Positions 7,598 to 17,576 of a stretch of DNA of 64,000 nt are shown here, in pieces; position 1 is the first letter of the stretch; the number at the start of each line of letters is the position of its first letter. This DNA is from a bacterium (GTDB lineage: Bacteria > Bacillota > Bacilli > Lactobacillales > Streptococcaceae): assembly GCA_905221385.1 (NCBI GenBank), contig CAJNCV010000001.1:62001-126000 (forward strand). The letters are read 5' to 3'. Below the pieces are notes generated by a model. That model saw only the letters and a program-made list of their open reading frames with translations. It was not told where the DNA came from and made no database searches. The position numbers were made by a program, and so were the translations under genes.

Positions 7598-8116
7598 ATG
7601 GTAGAATTGAAAAAAGATGCATTAAAAGACGTTACAACATTATCTAAAACAGCGCCAGTAGCATTGGCAAAAACAAAGGAAGTATTGAACCAAGCAGTAG
7701 CGGACTTGTATGTGGCTCACATTGCCCTTCACCAAGTTCACTGGTATATGCGTGGTCGTGGTTTCCTCGTATGGCATCCAAAAATGGATGAATATATGGA
7801 CAGCCTTGATGGTTATCTTGACGAAATCAGTGAACGTTTGATCACCCTTGGTGGTAAACCTTACTCAACTTTGACAGAGTTCCTTCAACACAGTGAAATC
7901 GAAGAAGAAGAAGGAGAATTCCGTAACGTTGAAGAAAGCTTGGAACGTGTTCTAGCGATTTATCGCTATCTCATCACTCTTTTCCAAAGAGCTTTGGATG
8001 TGACTGATGAAGAAGGCGATGATGTTACAAACGATATCTTTGTTGGGGCTAAGGCTGAACTTGAGAAAACAGTTTGGATGCTTGCAGCAGAACTTGGACA
8101 AGCTCCTGGTTTGTAA
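7598..8116 (+). CDS. dpr: Dps-like peroxide resistance protein (iron-storing miniferritin)
   Basis: 172-residue Dps/Dpr protein that forms a 12-subunit shell, oxidises Fe(II) and so prevents peroxide damage, important in catalase-negative streptococci. The intersubunit ferroxidase ligands fit the family spacing exactly: H48, H60, D64, D75 and E79 within [11 protein letters not shown] ... DEISER. The start is ATG 7598 because GAGGTGAG sits four bases ahead; a GTG at 7589 lies inside that ribosome site. Single gene with own promoter and terminator. No clear PerR box was recognised. Confidence 0.93.
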   Translation: MVELKKDALKDVTTLSKTAPVALAKTKEVLNQAVADLYVAHIALHQVHWYMRGRGFLVWHPKMDEYMDSLDGYLDEISERLITLGGKPYSTLTEFLQHSEIEEEEGEFRNVEESLERVLAIYRYLITLFQRALDVTDEEGDDVTNDIFVGAKAELEKTVWMLAAELGQAPGL

Positions 8117-8184
8117 GAGATAGTTGCTACCCCTTTTATCATGAGGTGCTTGATAAGTGCCTATGATCAATCATCTTTTAAAAG

Positions 8185-8217
8185 TCATGTAACTGTAAAC
8201 AGTTGCATGATTTTTTT
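8185..8217 (+). terminator. Terminator of dpr
   Basis: TCATGTAACTG (8185-8195) / CAGTTGCATGA (8200-8210), TAAA loop, followed by seven T residues. Confidence 0.88.
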
Positions 8218-8238
8218 GTCTGCTGGACTTAGGACACA

Positions 8239-8267
8239 TTGTCAAAAGTAGGATTTTACGGTATAAT
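8239..8267 (+). promoter_or_regulatory. Promoter of the PhnA-like gene
   Basis: TTGTCA (8239-8244), 17-base spacer, TATAAT (8262-8267). Confidence 0.75.
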
Positions 8268-8325
8268 AGTTGCTGTTCAATAACATATGAATTTTAAAGA
8301 ATAATTGTTAGTTTAAGGAGGACTT

Positions 8326-8664
8326 ATGAACAACCTACCAAATTGCCCAAAATGTAATTCAGAATATGTCTACGAAGACGGAAGCCTCTTGGTCTGCCCA
8401 GAGTGTGCCTATGAATGGAACCCTGCAGAAGTTGCAGAAGTAGAAGAAGGTGTAGTTGCTATCGATGCCAATGGAAATAAATTGGCTGACGGCGATACTG
8501 TAACCTTAATCAAGGACTTGAAAGTAAAAGGTGCGCCAAAGGATTTGAAACAAGGAACTCGTGTTAAAAATATCCGTATCGTAGAAGGTGACCACAACAT
8601 CGACTGTAAGATTGATGGTTTTGGAGCTATGAAACTCAAGTCAGAGTTTGTTAAGAAAATCTAG
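8326..8664 (+). CDS. PhnA/YjdM family zinc-ribbon protein
   Basis: 112-residue protein with an N-terminal zinc ribbon (C7, C10, C24, C27 as CPKC and CPEC) and a C-terminal SH3-like PhnA domain containing [14 protein letters not shown]. Despite the historical name (alkylphosphonate uptake protein), the family has no proven role in phosphonate use and there are no phn genes nearby. Ribosome site AAGGAGG. The membrane protein gene starts 2 bases downstream, so the two form an operon. Confidence 0.88.
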   Translation: MNNLPNCPKCNSEYVYEDGSLLVCPECAYEWNPAEVAEVEEGVVAIDANGNKLADGDTVTLIKDLKVKGAPKDLKQGTRVKNIRIVEGDHNIDCKIDGFGAMKLKSEFVKKI

Positions 8665-8666
8665 CC

Positions 8667-9290
8667 ATGAAACTGAATTACAAATTTATCTTTTATAGTC
8701 GTGTGCTCTTGTTCTTAGCGGCATTTACAGGAGTTTATTTGGAGATTACCAAGCATGGTGGTTTTGGTATGCTCCTTTACTACACAGTGTTGTCTAATCT
8801 TTTGGTAACGATTTTCACGGGTTATCTGCTCCGTGTGATGAGCCGTTCAGGTGAAAATTGGCAAAGTCCGACCTTGCTTCGTCTCAAGGGTGGCGTTACC
8901 ATGAGTATCATGATTACCTGTGTGATTTACCATTTTATGCTTGCTCCGATTGCGACAGACTTTTACCGTGTGGAAAATTTCCTTTGCCACTATATCGTTC
9001 CACTCTGGTTTTTAGCCGACACCCTCTTCTTTGATAAACAGGGTCAATACAAGATCTGGGATCCAGTCTTGTGGACCATCTTGCCTTTGGTTTATATGAT
9101 TTTTGCCTTGTTTAATGGTCTTGTCTTGAAACTCAATATTCCAAATTCCAAGGACAATCCCTTCCCTTATTTCTTTTTAAATGTGAACAAGGGTTGGGAC
9201 GTGGTTATCAAATGGTGTTTGATCATTTTTGCGGCGTATATGGTTGCAGGCTTTATCTTCTATCTGATCAAGCAAATCAAGCGAAAATAG
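8667..9290 (+). CDS. Pr6Pr-like integral membrane protein
   Basis: 207-residue protein with about six predicted membrane helices, including a segment FLCHYIVPLWFLADTLFFD typical of the Pr6Pr family of unknown function. Start ATG lies two bases after the PhnA-like stop without its own good ribosome site, suggesting coupling. Role unknown; no catalytic motif recognised. Confidence 0.75.
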   Translation: MKLNYKFIFYSRVLLFLAAFTGVYLEITKHGGFGMLLYYTVLSNLLVTIFTGYLLRVMSRSGENWQSPTLLRLKGGVTMSIMITCVIYHFMLAPIATDFYRVENFLCHYIVPLWFLADTLFFDKQGQYKIWDPVLWTILPLVYMIFALFNGLVLKLNIPNSKDNPFPYFFLNVNKGWDVVIKWCLIIFAAYMVAGFIFYLIKQIKRK

Positions 9291-9402
9291 TCTTCCTATT
9301 AGGAAAGTTAGGACGGAGTCTCTAGTTCAATCGGGCTCCTTCTTTTCTTGCCATCTTCCTTTTAAAAGGATCAACAGTGAGAAATATACAGAAAGAAAAT
9401 CC

Positions 9403-10554
9403 ATGAAACAATATTTAGAACGGGCTAGTATTTTGGCCCTATCCCTCGTTTTGATTACTTCCTTTTCCATCTCGAGTGCTTTGCCAGCCATGTTTGACTA
9501 CTATCAAGGCTACCCCAAAGAACAAATCGAGCTCCTGGTCAGTCTCCCTTCATTTGGGATCATGATTATGCTGGTTTTAAATGGGTTTTTGGAGCGGTTG
9601 TTTCCTGAGCGACTTCAGATTAGTCTAGGTCTTCTCATCCTTTCTATCGGGGGGACAGCCCCTTTCTGGTATCAGGAGTACAACTTTGTCTTTGCGATGC
9701 GGATTTTATTTGGTTTGGGTGTTGGGATGATCAATGCCAAGGCCATTTCTATCATCAGTGAACGCTATCATGGAAAGACACGGATCCAGATGCTGGGTCT
9801 CCGCGGATCGGCAGAAGTTGTCGGGGCATCAATTTTGACTCTAGTGGTTGGTCAGCTCTTATCCTTGGGATGGACAGTGACCTTTTTGGCCTACAGTGCG
9901 GGATTTTTAGTATTGATCCTTTATCTGCTCTTTGTCCCTTATGACAAAGAAAAGAAAGAAACAAAGAAAAAAGAGGCCGAAACGACTCGTTTGACAGGAC
10001 AGATGAAAGGTTTGATTTTTCTATTGGCTGTCGAAGCAGCAGTTGTTGTCTGCACCAATACAGCTATCACCATTCGTATTCCTAGTTTGATGGTTGAAAG
10101 AGGTCTCGGGGATGCTCAATTATCTAGTTTTGTTCTTAGTGTCATGCAATTGATTGGGATTGTGGCTGGCGTGAGTTTTTCTTTCTTAATTTCTCTCTTT
10201 AAAGAAAGATTGCTCCTTTGGTCAGGCATCACCTTTGGATTGGGGCAGATTGTGATTGCCTTGTCTCCGTCATTGGGTGTGATGGTAGTTGGTAGTATTG
10301 TGGCAGGTTTTGCATACAGCGTAGCCTTGACCACTGTCTTTCAGCTTCTTTCTGAAAGAATCCCAGCAAACCTCCTTAATCAGGCAACATCTTTTGCAGT
10401 GCTGGGATGCAGCTTTGGAGCCTTTACGACACCTTTCGTCCTGGGAGCTGTCGGTATGGTCACTCAAAATGGGATGCTGGTCTTCACCATTCTAGGATGC
10501 TGGTTAATAGTGACTTCCGTATTTGTCATGTTTTCTCTTCTAAAGAAAGCTTAG
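9403..10554 (+). CDS. Major facilitator superfamily transporter
   Basis: 383-residue, about 12-helix transporter of the MFS class in the cyanate/CynX-like branch by general look: two six-helix halves joined by a charged cytoplasmic loop (DKEKKETKKKEAETTR, about residues 183-198). RILFGLGVGMINAKAISIIS in helix 4 recalls MFS motif B. Substrate unknown. Single gene; a terminator hairpin begins inside its last codons. Confidence 0.85.
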   Translation: MKQYLERASILALSLVLITSFSISSALPAMFDYYQGYPKEQIELLVSLPSFGIMIMLVLNGFLERLFPERLQISLGLLILSIGGTAPFWYQEYNFVFAMRILFGLGVGMINAKAISIISERYHGKTRIQMLGLRGSAEVVGASILTLVVGQLLSLGWTVTFLAYSAGFLVLILYLLFVPYDKEKKETKKKEAETTRLTGQMKGLIFLLAVEAAVVVCTNTAITIRIPSLMVERGLGDAQLSSFVLSVMQLIGIVAGVSFSFLISLFKERLLLWSGITFGLGQIVIALSPSLGVMVVGSIVAGFAYSVALTTVFQLLSERIPANLLNQATSFAVLGCSFGAFTTPFVLGAVGMVTQNGMLVFTILGCWLIVTSVFVMFSLLKKA

Positions 10555-10582
10555 GATTGATTTCCTAAGTTTTTCTTTTTTG
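10550..10582 (+). terminator. Terminator of the MFS gene
   Basis: CTTAGGA (10550-10556) / TCCTAAG (10563-10569) hairpin followed by T-rich tail; the 5' arm overlaps the stop codon. Confidence 0.72.
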
Positions 10583-10615
10583 TTTTTGTCCCCAGACAAT
10601 TATTGTTTTTAAAAC

Positions 10616-10644
10616 TTGTTTGTACTATTATTTCCTGATAAAAT
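10616..10644 (+). promoter_or_regulatory. Promoter of truA, start point at the ATG
   Basis: TTGTTT (10616-10621), 17-base spacer ending in TGA, TAAAAT (10639-10644). Only six bases separate the -10 from the start codon, so transcription should begin at the A of ATG. No ribosome site is present. Confidence 0.62.
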
Positions 10645-10650
10645 AGACAC

Positions 10651-11400
10651 ATGACAAGATATAAAGCAATCATTTCCTATGACGGTTACGCCTTTGCTGG
10701 TTTTCAGCGCCAGCCTCATGCGCGGAGCGTTCAAGAGGAAATCGAAAAAACGTTGACGAGACTCAATAAGGGGCAAGCCATCACTGTTCACGGTGCTGGT
10801 AGGACGGATAGTGGAGTTCATGCTCTAGGACAGGTTATTCATTTTGACCTGCCCTATCAGATGGATGAGGAAAAACTCCGTTTTGCTCTGGATACTCAGT
10901 CTCCAGAAGATATCGATGTGATTTCAATTGAGATTGTGGCGGATGATTTTCATTGTCGTTATGCAAAACATAGCAAGACTTATGAGTTTATCGTGGATAG
11001 AGGGCGCCCCAAAAATCCTATGCGTCGTCACTACGCTACTCACTTTCCCTATCCGCTTGATGTGGAGCGGATACAGATGGCAATCAAAAAGCTAGAGGGA
11101 ACCCATGATTTCACCGGTTTTACAGCATCTGGAACCAGTGTAGAGGACAAGATTCGGACCATTACAGAAGCTAACCTTACAGTTGATGAGACAGGGCAGT
11201 TTTTGACCTTTAGCTTTTCAGGAAATGGTTTCTTGTATAAACAGATTCGCAATATGGTGGGGACACTGCTCAAAATCGGAAATAATCGAATGCCAGTTGA
11301 GCAGATTGACTTGATTTTGGAGAAGAAGGACAGGCAGCTTGCAGGTCCCACGGCGGCACCAAATGGCTTGTATTTAAAGGAGATTCGATATGAAGAATAA
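10651..11400 (+). CDS. truA: tRNA pseudouridine synthase A
   Basis: 249-residue enzyme forming pseudouridine at positions 38-40 of tRNA anticodon arms. Catalytic D53 lies in [14 protein letters not shown], the TruA signature; [16 protein letters not shown] is the conserved C-terminal block. It appears to be made from a leaderless mRNA (see promoter). The vitamin B6 kinase gene overlaps its 3' end by 11 bases and the ECF transporter gene follows, forming a three-gene operon. Confidence 0.93.
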   Translation: MTRYKAIISYDGYAFAGFQRQPHARSVQEEIEKTLTRLNKGQAITVHGAGRTDSGVHALGQVIHFDLPYQMDEEKLRFALDTQSPEDIDVISIEIVADDFHCRYAKHSKTYEFIVDRGRPKNPMRRHYATHFPYPLDVERIQMAIKKLEGTHDFTGFTASGTSVEDKIRTITEANLTVDETGQFLTFSFSGNGFLYKQIRNMVGTLLKIGNNRMPVEQIDLILEKKDRQLAGPTAAPNGLYLKEIRYEE

Positions 11401-12163
11401 TCGTATTTTAGCACTTTCTGGGAATGATATTTTTAGTGGCGGTGGTTTATCAGCCGATCTTGCTACCTATACCTTGAACGGCTTGCATGGCTTTGTAGCT
11501 GTAACTTGTTTGACGGCCTTGACCGAAAAGGGCTTTGAAGTCTTCCCTACAGATGATACTATTTTTCAACATAAGTTGAATAGCTTGCGTGATGTCGAGT
11601 TTGCAGGGATTAAGATTGGCCTTCTCCCTACTGTCAGTGTGGCTGAGAAGGCACTGGACTTTATCAAGCAACGTCCAGGAGTGCCTGTGGTATTGGACCC
11701 CGTCTTGGTCTGCAAAGAAACGCACGATGTGGCTGTCAGTGAACTCTGTCAGGAGTTGATTCGCTTTTTCCCTCATGTCAGTGTGATTACGCCAAATCTT
11801 CCTGAAGCAGAATTGTTAGCTGGTCAAGAGATCAAAACCTTGGAAGATATGAAGGTAGCAGCACAGAAATTACATGATTTAGGAGCGCCAGCAGTTATTA
11901 TCAAGGGAGGCAATCGCCTTAGTCAGGACAAGGCTGTAGATGTCTTTTATGATGGGCAAAATTTTACAGTTCTAGAAAATCCAGTCATTCAAGGCCAAAA
12001 TGCTGGTGCAGGTTGTACCTTTGCCTCAAGCATCGCCAGTCACTTGGTTAAAGGTGATGAACTTTTACCAGCAGTAGAAAGTTCTAAAGCTTTCGTTTAC
12101 CGTGCTATTGCACAAGCAGATCAATATGGAGTAAGACAATATGAAGCAAACCAAAACAACTAA
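11390..12163 (+). CDS. ThiD/PdxK-family kinase, probably pyridoxine/pyridoxal kinase
   Basis: 257-residue ribokinase-fold enzyme of the ThiD branch. The C-terminal anion-hole motif reads [11 protein letters not shown], with Cys where many sugar kinases have Asp, as in the ThiD and ThiD-like PdxK enzymes. The substrate could be hydroxymethylpyrimidine (thiamine) or pyridoxine/pyridoxal; the following gene is a B6-type ECF S component, which favours vitamin B6. Overlaps truA by 11 bases and the transporter gene by 23, so translation is coupled. Confidence 0.82.
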   Translation: MKNNRILALSGNDIFSGGGLSADLATYTLNGLHGFVAVTCLTALTEKGFEVFPTDDTIFQHKLNSLRDVEFAGIKIGLLPTVSVAEKALDFIKQRPGVPVVLDPVLVCKETHDVAVSELCQELIRFFPHVSVITPNLPEAELLAGQEIKTLEDMKVAAQKLHDLGAPAVIIKGGNRLSQDKAVDVFYDGQNFTVLENPVIQGQNAGAGCTFASSIASHLVKGDELLPAVESSKAFVYRAIAQADQYGVRQYEANQNN

Positions 12164-12602
12164 AATCGCCCTTGTATCCCTCTTAACCGCCCTTTCTGTG
12201 GTTCTAGGTTATTACTTGAAAATTGGAACGCCAACAGGAATGTTGACTCTCTTGGATGCAGGTATTTTCTTTACTGCCTTTTACTTTGGCAGTAAAGAAG
12301 GAGCTGTCGTTGGAGGACTAGCAGGATTCCTAATTGACCTTCTATCAGGCTATCCACAGTGGATGTTCTTTAGCTTGGTAAACCATGGCTTGCAAGGATT
12401 TTTTGCAGGTTTTAAAGGGAAATGGCAATGGCTGGGCCTAGTCTTAGCTACTATCGTCATGGTAAGTGGCTACGCTCTGGGCTCAACCCTAATGAATGGC
12501 TGGTCAGCAGCTTTACCAGAAATCCTTCCAAACTTCCTGCAAAATACCTTGGGAATGGTTGTAGGGTTTGTAGTCTTTCAGAGCGTCAAGAAGATAAAAT
12601 AA
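12141..12602 (+). CDS. ECF transporter substrate-binding (S) component, probably for vitamin B6
   Basis: 153-residue membrane protein with five to six helices. The N-terminal ALVSLLTALSVVLGYYLKIG contains small-residue spacing typical of the S-component surface that docks to the EcfT subunit. No ATPase or EcfT gene is nearby, so it must share the genome's common energising module (group II ECF). Operon position behind the ThiD/PdxK kinase suggests capture of pyridoxine and trapping by phosphorylation (PdxU2-like); this is inferred. Confidence 0.78.
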   Translation: MKQTKTTKIALVSLLTALSVVLGYYLKIGTPTGMLTLLDAGIFFTAFYFGSKEGAVVGGLAGFLIDLLSGYPQWMFFSLVNHGLQGFFAGFKGKWQWLGLVLATIVMVSGYALGSTLMNGWSAALPEILPNFLQNTLGMVVGFVVFQSVKKIK

Positions 12603-12631
12603 AAAAGTCAGCTATTAGAGCTGACTTTTTT
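12601..12631. terminator. Bidirectional terminator between the B6 operon and pepQ
   Basis: Perfect AAAAAAGTCAGCT / AGCTGACTTTTTT inverted repeat with a five-base loop. It has an A-run and a T-run, so it can serve both convergent transcripts. Confidence 0.9.
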
Positions 12632-12643
12632 ACTTTTCTAGGT

Positions 12644-13726
12644 TTAATCAAAATAAAGCAAGTCTTTGCTGGTGCTTGTAAAGAGGTCGAAGCCATCCTT
12701 GGTAACAACACCGCAGTCTTCGATACGGACACCGACTTTACCAGGGATATAGATACCTGGTTCAACAGAGAAGCACATGCCTTCTTCGATGACCATGTCG
12801 TTTCCTTCCATGATAGATGGGAATTCGTGGACATCCATACCGATACCATGACCGAGACGGTGGTTGAAGTATTCACCGTAACCAGCTTTTTCGATGACTT
12901 CACGGGCAGCGCGATCCACTTCATGGGCAGTCACACCTGGTTTGATAAAGTCAAGAGCAGCTTGTTGGGCTTCAAGGGTCAAGTTGTAAATATCTTTCTT
13001 GAATTGGTCAGGTTTACCGACAGCGACTGTACGAGTCATGTCTGATGCGTAACCGTTTACTAGAACACCAAGGTCAAAGAGGAGAAGAGCATCATTTTCA
13101 ACCTTGTTAGCTGCTGGAATACCGTGTGGATTTGCAGCGTTATCGCCAGTCAAGACCATGGTGTCAAAGCTCATTTCATAGCCCTCACGTTTCATAGCAA
13201 AGTCAATTTGGGCAATAATATCTGTCTCAGTCTTATCAAGAGAAATATTGTCAAAACCAACATTGACAGCTTTGTCAGCATAGAGACCTGCAACCATCAT
13301 TTTTTGCACTTCGTCAGCTGATTTGATGAGGCGCATGCGTTGGATACGAGGAGTGAGGTTTTCAAATTCAGCAGTTTCAAAGACTGTTTTCAAGCCATGG
13401 TATTTGGTCAAAATGAGATTGTCAAACTCAACAGCAACGCGTTTGAAGTCGTGCTGTGGAAGAGCATGTTTCATTTTTTGCCATGGGTTTTCAGAATCCA
13501 CATAGCCGACAACTGGGAAGGAAACAGTGCTGCTTGCACGTTCCACTTCAAGGGCTGGGACAAAGAGGAGAGGTTCCTGATCTGCTAGAACAAAAAGGAA
13601 CATTTGGCGTTCATGGGGATCACTGTAAAAGCCAGTGAGGTAATTGATTGTGACGGGGTCAGATACGACAGCGACGTCTAGTTTTTCTGATTCAAGATAT
13701 GTTACGATTTGTTGTAATTTAGACAT
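12644..13726 (-). CDS. pepQ: Xaa-Pro dipeptidase (prolidase)
   Basis: 360-residue M24 (pita-bread) metallopeptidase cleaving X-Pro dipeptides in the cytoplasm. Two-metal ligands visible: D218 and D229 (FDLGV, SDMTRTV), H293 (LGHGIGMDVHE), E322 (VEPGIY) and E336 (RIED). An N-terminal creatinase-like domain spans about 1-130. Ribosome site GAAAGAAGG precedes ATG. Transcribed toward the B6 operon and separated from gatD by 127 bases, possibly in the same reverse-strand unit. Confidence 0.93.
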   Translation of the reverse strand: MSKLQQIVTYLESEKLDVAVVSDPVTINYLTGFYSDPHERQMFLFVLADQEPLLFVPALEVERASSTVSFPVVGYVDSENPWQKMKHALPQHDFKRVAVEFDNLILTKYHGLKTVFETAEFENLTPRIQRMRLIKSADEVQKMMVAGLYADKAVNVGFDNISLDKTETDIIAQIDFAMKREGYEMSFDTMVLTGDNAANPHGIPAANKVENDALLLFDLGVLVNGYASDMTRTVAVGKPDQFKKDIYNLTLEAQQAALDFIKPGVTAHEVDRAAREVIEKAGYGEYFNHRLGHGIGMDVHEFPSIMEGNDMVIEEGMCFSVEPGIYIPGKVGVRIEDCGVVTKDGFDLFTSTSKDLLYFD

Positions 13727-13853
13727 ATGCTACCTTCTTTCTACCCCTCTATTTTGGCAAAAAAAGAGAGAAAATGCAAGGGAGAAGGGTAAAAGAGCAG
13801 GCAAAAAGAACTCTGATAATTTTGTGGAGTCCTTTGGTATAGCTTTCGTTATT

Positions 13854-14636
13854 TTATGAAAAGTCAGCCTTGCTTTTGACATCGTTGTATTCTTCAGCAA
13901 CTTCTTGGCTGAGAATATCTTCATAGGCAGGGAGTTGGATGTTCTGGCCGTATTTCTTCTTAAGGGCAGTAGTGACTAGGCGATAAGCTAGATTGGCATT
14001 GCGAGAGAGGATAGGTCCGTGGAAGTAGGAACCAAAGACATTCTTATAATGAACCCCTTCGCCGATTTTTTCTTCGTTGTTTCCATTTCCGTAGACAACC
14101 TGTCCCAGCGGTTTTTGGTCATCTGAGAGGAAGGTACGGCCTTGGTGATTTTCAAAGCCATAGTAGGTTTCATCGAATTCTTCATTATGGATCTTGATGT
14201 CACCGATAAAGCGGTTATTGGTCTGGTTGAGGGTGTAGTGGCCCATGACCCCTAGCCCTTCGATACGTTTTCCTGAGGCTTCAACATAATATTGCCCCAA
14301 TAGTTGGAAGCCACCACAGATGGCAAGAACAACACCGTCGTTTTGGATGTAGTTATCAATGCTCTCTTTTTTAGCAGGCAGGTCGCCTGCGATAATACTT
14401 TGTTCAAAGTCTTGGCCACCACCGAAAAAGGCGATGTCGTAGTGGTTTTCATCAAAGTCATCATGGAGAGAAACGATGTCAACCGTCACATGAGCCCCCA
14501 GCTTTTCAGCCACATACTTGAGCATAAGGATGTTTCCATTGTCTCCATAGGTATTCATGAGATTTCCATAGAGGTGGGCGATGTTGAGCTGATAAGGGTA
14601 GTTGCCAGCTTTTGAGGAAAGTGAAGTATAAACCAT
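13854..14636 (-). CDS. gatD: Lipid II isoglutaminyl synthase, glutaminase subunit GatD
   Basis: 260-residue class I glutamine amidotransferase of the CobB/CobQ type. Nucleophile C107 is in [10 protein letters not shown] and H206 in FGSYFHGP. GatD supplies ammonia to MurT, and the pair converts D-isoglutamate of the lipid II stem to D-isoglutamine, essential in pneumococcus. Its ATG overlaps the murT stop by one base (TAATG), ensuring equal synthesis of the complex. Confidence 0.93.
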   Translation of the reverse strand: MVYTSLSSKAGNYPYQLNIAHLYGNLMNTYGDNGNILMLKYVAEKLGAHVTVDIVSLHDDFDENHYDIAFFGGGQDFEQSIIAGDLPAKKESIDNYIQNDGVVLAICGGFQLLGQYYVEASGKRIEGLGVMGHYTLNQTNNRFIGDIKIHNEEFDETYYGFENHQGRTFLSDDQKPLGQVVYGNGNNEEKIGEGVHYKNVFGSYFHGPILSRNANLAYRLVTTALKKKYGQNIQLPAYEDILSQEVAEEYNDVKSKADFS

Positions 14637-15979
14637 TAGTTCATCTCCTTTCTAACAATCTGACGACTAGCTAGCAGTTCGCGGAATTCCAGCATGGCAG
14701 TATAGGTAGCTAGGATATAGGCATGCTTGCAGTCTTGCTTCTCAATGGTTTTGAGAACTTGCTCCAGATTGCTTGTCTCAGTGATTTTATCAGCTGGATA
14801 GCCAGTCACCCGAAGACGACGAGCAATTTCAGAATGCCGAACACCGCCAGCGTTGATTTCAGGGATATCCATGTCAGTGATTTGTTCAAAGTCCGCATCC
14901 CAGATCCAGCTAGTGTCAATTCCATCTGCATAGTTGGCATTAAGGAGGACAGATAGGCTAAATGGGTAAGGAGCTAGTTTGATCATCTCGATAGCCTGAG
15001 TTGCACCGACTGGATTTTTAATCAAGACGAGGGTGCATTCTTTATCACCGATATGGAAGGTTTCTTGGCGTCCAAAGACAGCACGGCTCTTGTCAAATCC
15101 CTGCTTGATGAGTTGTGAATCCGCACCGAGGAAACGGGCAATAGCAACCGCAGCTAGAGCATTGTAGATATTGTAGAGCCCACCGATTTGGATACCGTAT
15201 TCTTGTCCGTCGATGACAAAGCGAGAGCGATTGTTGGTCAACTCAACCAGTTCTGTCAAACGATAGTCTAGTTCAGGACGTTTACATCCACAACCTTCAC
15301 AGATATAAGCACCCAAGTTTGCATAGGTATTGTGCTCATATTTGAGGATGCCTTGACAGTCAGGACAGAGAATTCCTTCTGTATTATAGTGAGCCAGTTG
15401 GGCTGGCCCTTTCTCCAAGTCAAAACCAAAATACTGAACAGGATTTGGAATAGCTGGCTTGTAGAAAAGCGGACTGTCTCCATTAAGAAGAACAGTGGCC
15501 GTAGGCACCTTACGAATGGCATCCAAAATCATCTTGTAAGTTGTGTAAATTTCACCATAGCGGTCCATCTGGTCACGGAAGATATTCGTGATAACAAATA
15601 AGCTTGGCTGGATATAGTCACAGATACGAGATAGACTGGCCTCGTCAATTTCTAGAACGGCAATGTTTTTTCCAGTTTTAGAGGATTTGGCAGTCAAGAA
15701 GGTTGTCGTAATCCCTGTGATCATGTTGGCGCCACTAGGATTGGTCAGAACTTGACCATAGACCTCTTTTAAAATGCCGACAGTGAGGGCAGTTGTCAGG
15801 GTTTTTCCATTGGTTCCAGTGACCACGACAATCTCGTAGTTCTTAGCTAGGTTTTGTAAAATATCTTTATCAAATTGAAGGGCAAGTTTTCCTGGGAGCG
15901 TACTTCCACGACCAAGACGGCTCAAGATGAAGTGAGATGAACGCCCAGCTAGGAGGCCCAAAGTAGTTTTTAATTTCAT
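14636..15979 (-). CDS. murT: Lipid II isoglutaminyl synthase, Mur-ligase subunit MurT
   Basis: 447-residue Mur-ligase-like protein. ATP-binding loop TGTNGKT at about 54-60; a four-Cys zinc ribbon characteristic of MurT (C205, C208, C227, C230 in CPDC and CEGC); and a C-terminal DUF1727 domain that contacts GatD. It activates the D-Glu carboxyl of lipid II for amidation. ATG 15979 ([13 protein letters not shown]) has no ribosome site and lies six bases from the -10 box, so the mRNA looks leaderless. Confidence 0.92.
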   Translation of the reverse strand: MKLKTTLGLLAGRSSHFILSRLGRGSTLPGKLALQFDKDILQNLAKNYEIVVVTGTNGKTLTTALTVGILKEVYGQVLTNPSGANMITGITTTFLTAKSSKTGKNIAVLEIDEASLSRICDYIQPSLFVITNIFRDQMDRYGEIYTTYKMILDAIRKVPTATVLLNGDSPLFYKPAIPNPVQYFGFDLEKGPAQLAHYNTEGILCPDCQGILKYEHNTYANLGAYICEGCGCKRPELDYRLTELVELTNNRSRFVIDGQEYGIQIGGLYNIYNALAAVAIARFLGADSQLIKQGFDKSRAVFGRQETFHIGDKECTLVLIKNPVGATQAIEMIKLAPYPFSLSVLLNANYADGIDTSWIWDADFEQITDMDIPEINAGGVRHSEIARRLRVTGYPADKITETSNLEQVLKTIEKQDCKHAYILATYTAMLEFRELLASRQIVRKEMN

Positions 15980-15985
15980 GTTTCT

Positions 15986-15994
15986 ATTATATCA
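15986..15994 (-). promoter_or_regulatory. Extended -10 promoter of murT-gatD, start point at the ATG
   Basis: Reverse-strand TGATATAAT (15994 to 15986). The predicted transcript start, seven bases beyond the last -10 base, is 15979, the A of the murT ATG. Confidence 0.6.
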
Positions 15995-16030
15995 TAAAAG
16001 AAAGAAAAGACAGATTTGAGATTTCGCAGA

Positions 16031-16056
16031 AACAAAAACAGCCCAAAGAGGGCTGT
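16031..16056 (-). terminator. Terminator of the flavoprotein reductase gene
   Basis: ACAGCCC / GGGCTGT hairpin (16039-16056) followed on the reverse strand by a T-rich tail. Confidence 0.72.
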
Positions 16057-16077
16057 GAGATAAGATAAGACTTCAAC

Positions 16078-17394
16078 TTAAATCGCAAACAAGTCATTCA
16101 AGTTCTCAGCCAAGGTTGGGTGAGTGAAGATTTGTTTTGTGAAGTAAGTGTAAGGGATCTTGTTGTCCATAGCAACAGTGATGATGTTGATGATTTCTTG
16201 AGAACCTTCTGAGAAGATAGTTGCACCGAGAATCTCTTTTGTTTCAGTATTGACAACAGCTTTGAAGGCTCCGCGAAGGTCTCCATTTACGTGACCACGA
16301 GGCATAGTAGCAACAGGGATTTCCTTAACAGCGTAAGGGAGTTTCAAATCAGCTGCTTGGCTTTCCGTCAAGCCAACTTGAGAAAGAGCTGGTGTGATGA
16401 ACATGGTGTTTGGTACATTGAGACGGTCTTCAAGTGTGTAGCTGCCATCTCCAGCAAGGTAGCTGTAGACAACACGGAAGTCATCAAGTGAAATGTAGGT
16501 GAATTGAAGTCCACCATTGACGTCTCCAACTGCAAAGACACCAGGAACGTTTGTTTGGCAGTGTTTGTCGACCTTGATAGCACCACGCTCCGTTAGTTCA
16601 ATATCTGTATTTTCAAGTTGAAGTGGTTCTACATTCGGTTTACGTCCAGTTGCGTAGAGAAGGGCATCGAAACGGTAAGTTTCCTTTTCAGTTACGACGA
16701 GGACTTGATCACCGTCGTTTTTGATTTCAGTAGTATGGATGTTTTGAAGCAATTCAATACCGTCTTCTTCCATGTATTGTTTAGCAAGAGCTGCGATGGA
16801 AGGTTCTGCACGAGGAAGGAATGTATCCAAGGCATCTAGGACTGTGACTTTGCTACCAAGTTTGTTGTAGAGTCCAGCAAATTCAAGACCGATGTTTCCA
16901 CCACCAAGGACTCCAAGTTTTTCAGGCAATTTGTCCAAGTTTTGGATACCTGTTGAGTCAAAGACATTTTTACTTGTAGCAAGTCCAGGAATTGGCAAGA
17001 CGTTTGAAACAGCGCCAGTGTTGATGACGATTGTTTCAGCAGTCATTTCTTGTTTTTCGTCACCAGCCTGGATCTCGATCACCTTATTTGACACGAAATG
17101 TGCCTCTGCATCAATGACATCAACGCCATTATCGGCCAACATTTTATAATTTTTAGCGTTAAGACGACCAGTCACCGCACCACGCTCTTTCATGGTATCG
17201 TCAAATGACCAGCCCTTTTCAGCCGCTACAATCATAGTCTTGGTTGGGATACAAGCAATATTAATGCAAGTACCACCATACATCGCTTTACTGCGCTCGA
17301 TGACAGCAACTTTTTTTCCAGCCGCATTCATCTTAGCAGCCAAAGTCTTACCAGCTTTACCAAATCCGATAACGATTAAATCATATGTTAACAT
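16078..17394 (-). CDS. har: FAD-dependent disulfide reductase, probably hypothiocyanous acid reductase
   Basis: 438-residue pyridine nucleotide-disulfide oxidoreductase: N-terminal FAD motif GFGKAGKT, redox-active pair C43-C48 in GGTCINIACIPTK, NAD(P) motif GGGNIGLE, second FAD motif AVGDVNGG, and a C-terminal dimerisation domain. The CINIAC spacing and position beside murT agree with the pneumococcal Har enzyme that detoxifies the host oxidant HOSCN; it is also RclA/MerA-like. The substrate is inferred from family and neighbourhood, not shown here. Ribosome site AGGAGG. Own promoter and terminator. Confidence 0.82.
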   Translation of the reverse strand: MLTYDLIVIGFGKAGKTLAAKMNAAGKKVAVIERSKAMYGGTCINIACIPTKTMIVAAEKGWSFDDTMKERGAVTGRLNAKNYKMLADNGVDVIDAEAHFVSNKVIEIQAGDEKQEMTAETIVINTGAVSNVLPIPGLATSKNVFDSTGIQNLDKLPEKLGVLGGGNIGLEFAGLYNKLGSKVTVLDALDTFLPRAEPSIAALAKQYMEEDGIELLQNIHTTEIKNDGDQVLVVTEKETYRFDALLYATGRKPNVEPLQLENTDIELTERGAIKVDKHCQTNVPGVFAVGDVNGGLQFTYISLDDFRVVYSYLAGDGSYTLEDRLNVPNTMFITPALSQVGLTESQAADLKLPYAVKEIPVATMPRGHVNGDLRGAFKAVVNTETKEILGATIFSEGSQEIINIITVAMDNKIPYTYFTKQIFTHPTLAENLNDLFAI

Positions 17395-17418
17395 TTATAG
17401 TCCTCCTGTTTGATTTTC

Positions 17419-17427
17419 ATTCTAGCA
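17419..17427 (-). promoter_or_regulatory. Extended -10 of the har gene with a repeated GCACAA upstream
   Basis: Reverse-strand TGCTAGAAT. The forward strand carries GCACAA at 17425-17430 and again at 17444-17449, a 19-base direct repeat across the -35 region that could be a regulator site; untested. Confidence 0.45.
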
Positions 17428-17576
17428 CAAGAAAACACTTTTTGCACAAATCTGCTACGGGAAATGATTTCCAGTCAAAAAGTCTATCAAAAACTTCTAT
17501 AATTCTAATTCAATAGATAATAAATCGTTTACATAGTTTTCCTAATGGATTCTACTATCTTTTGCCCCTCTCTTGT

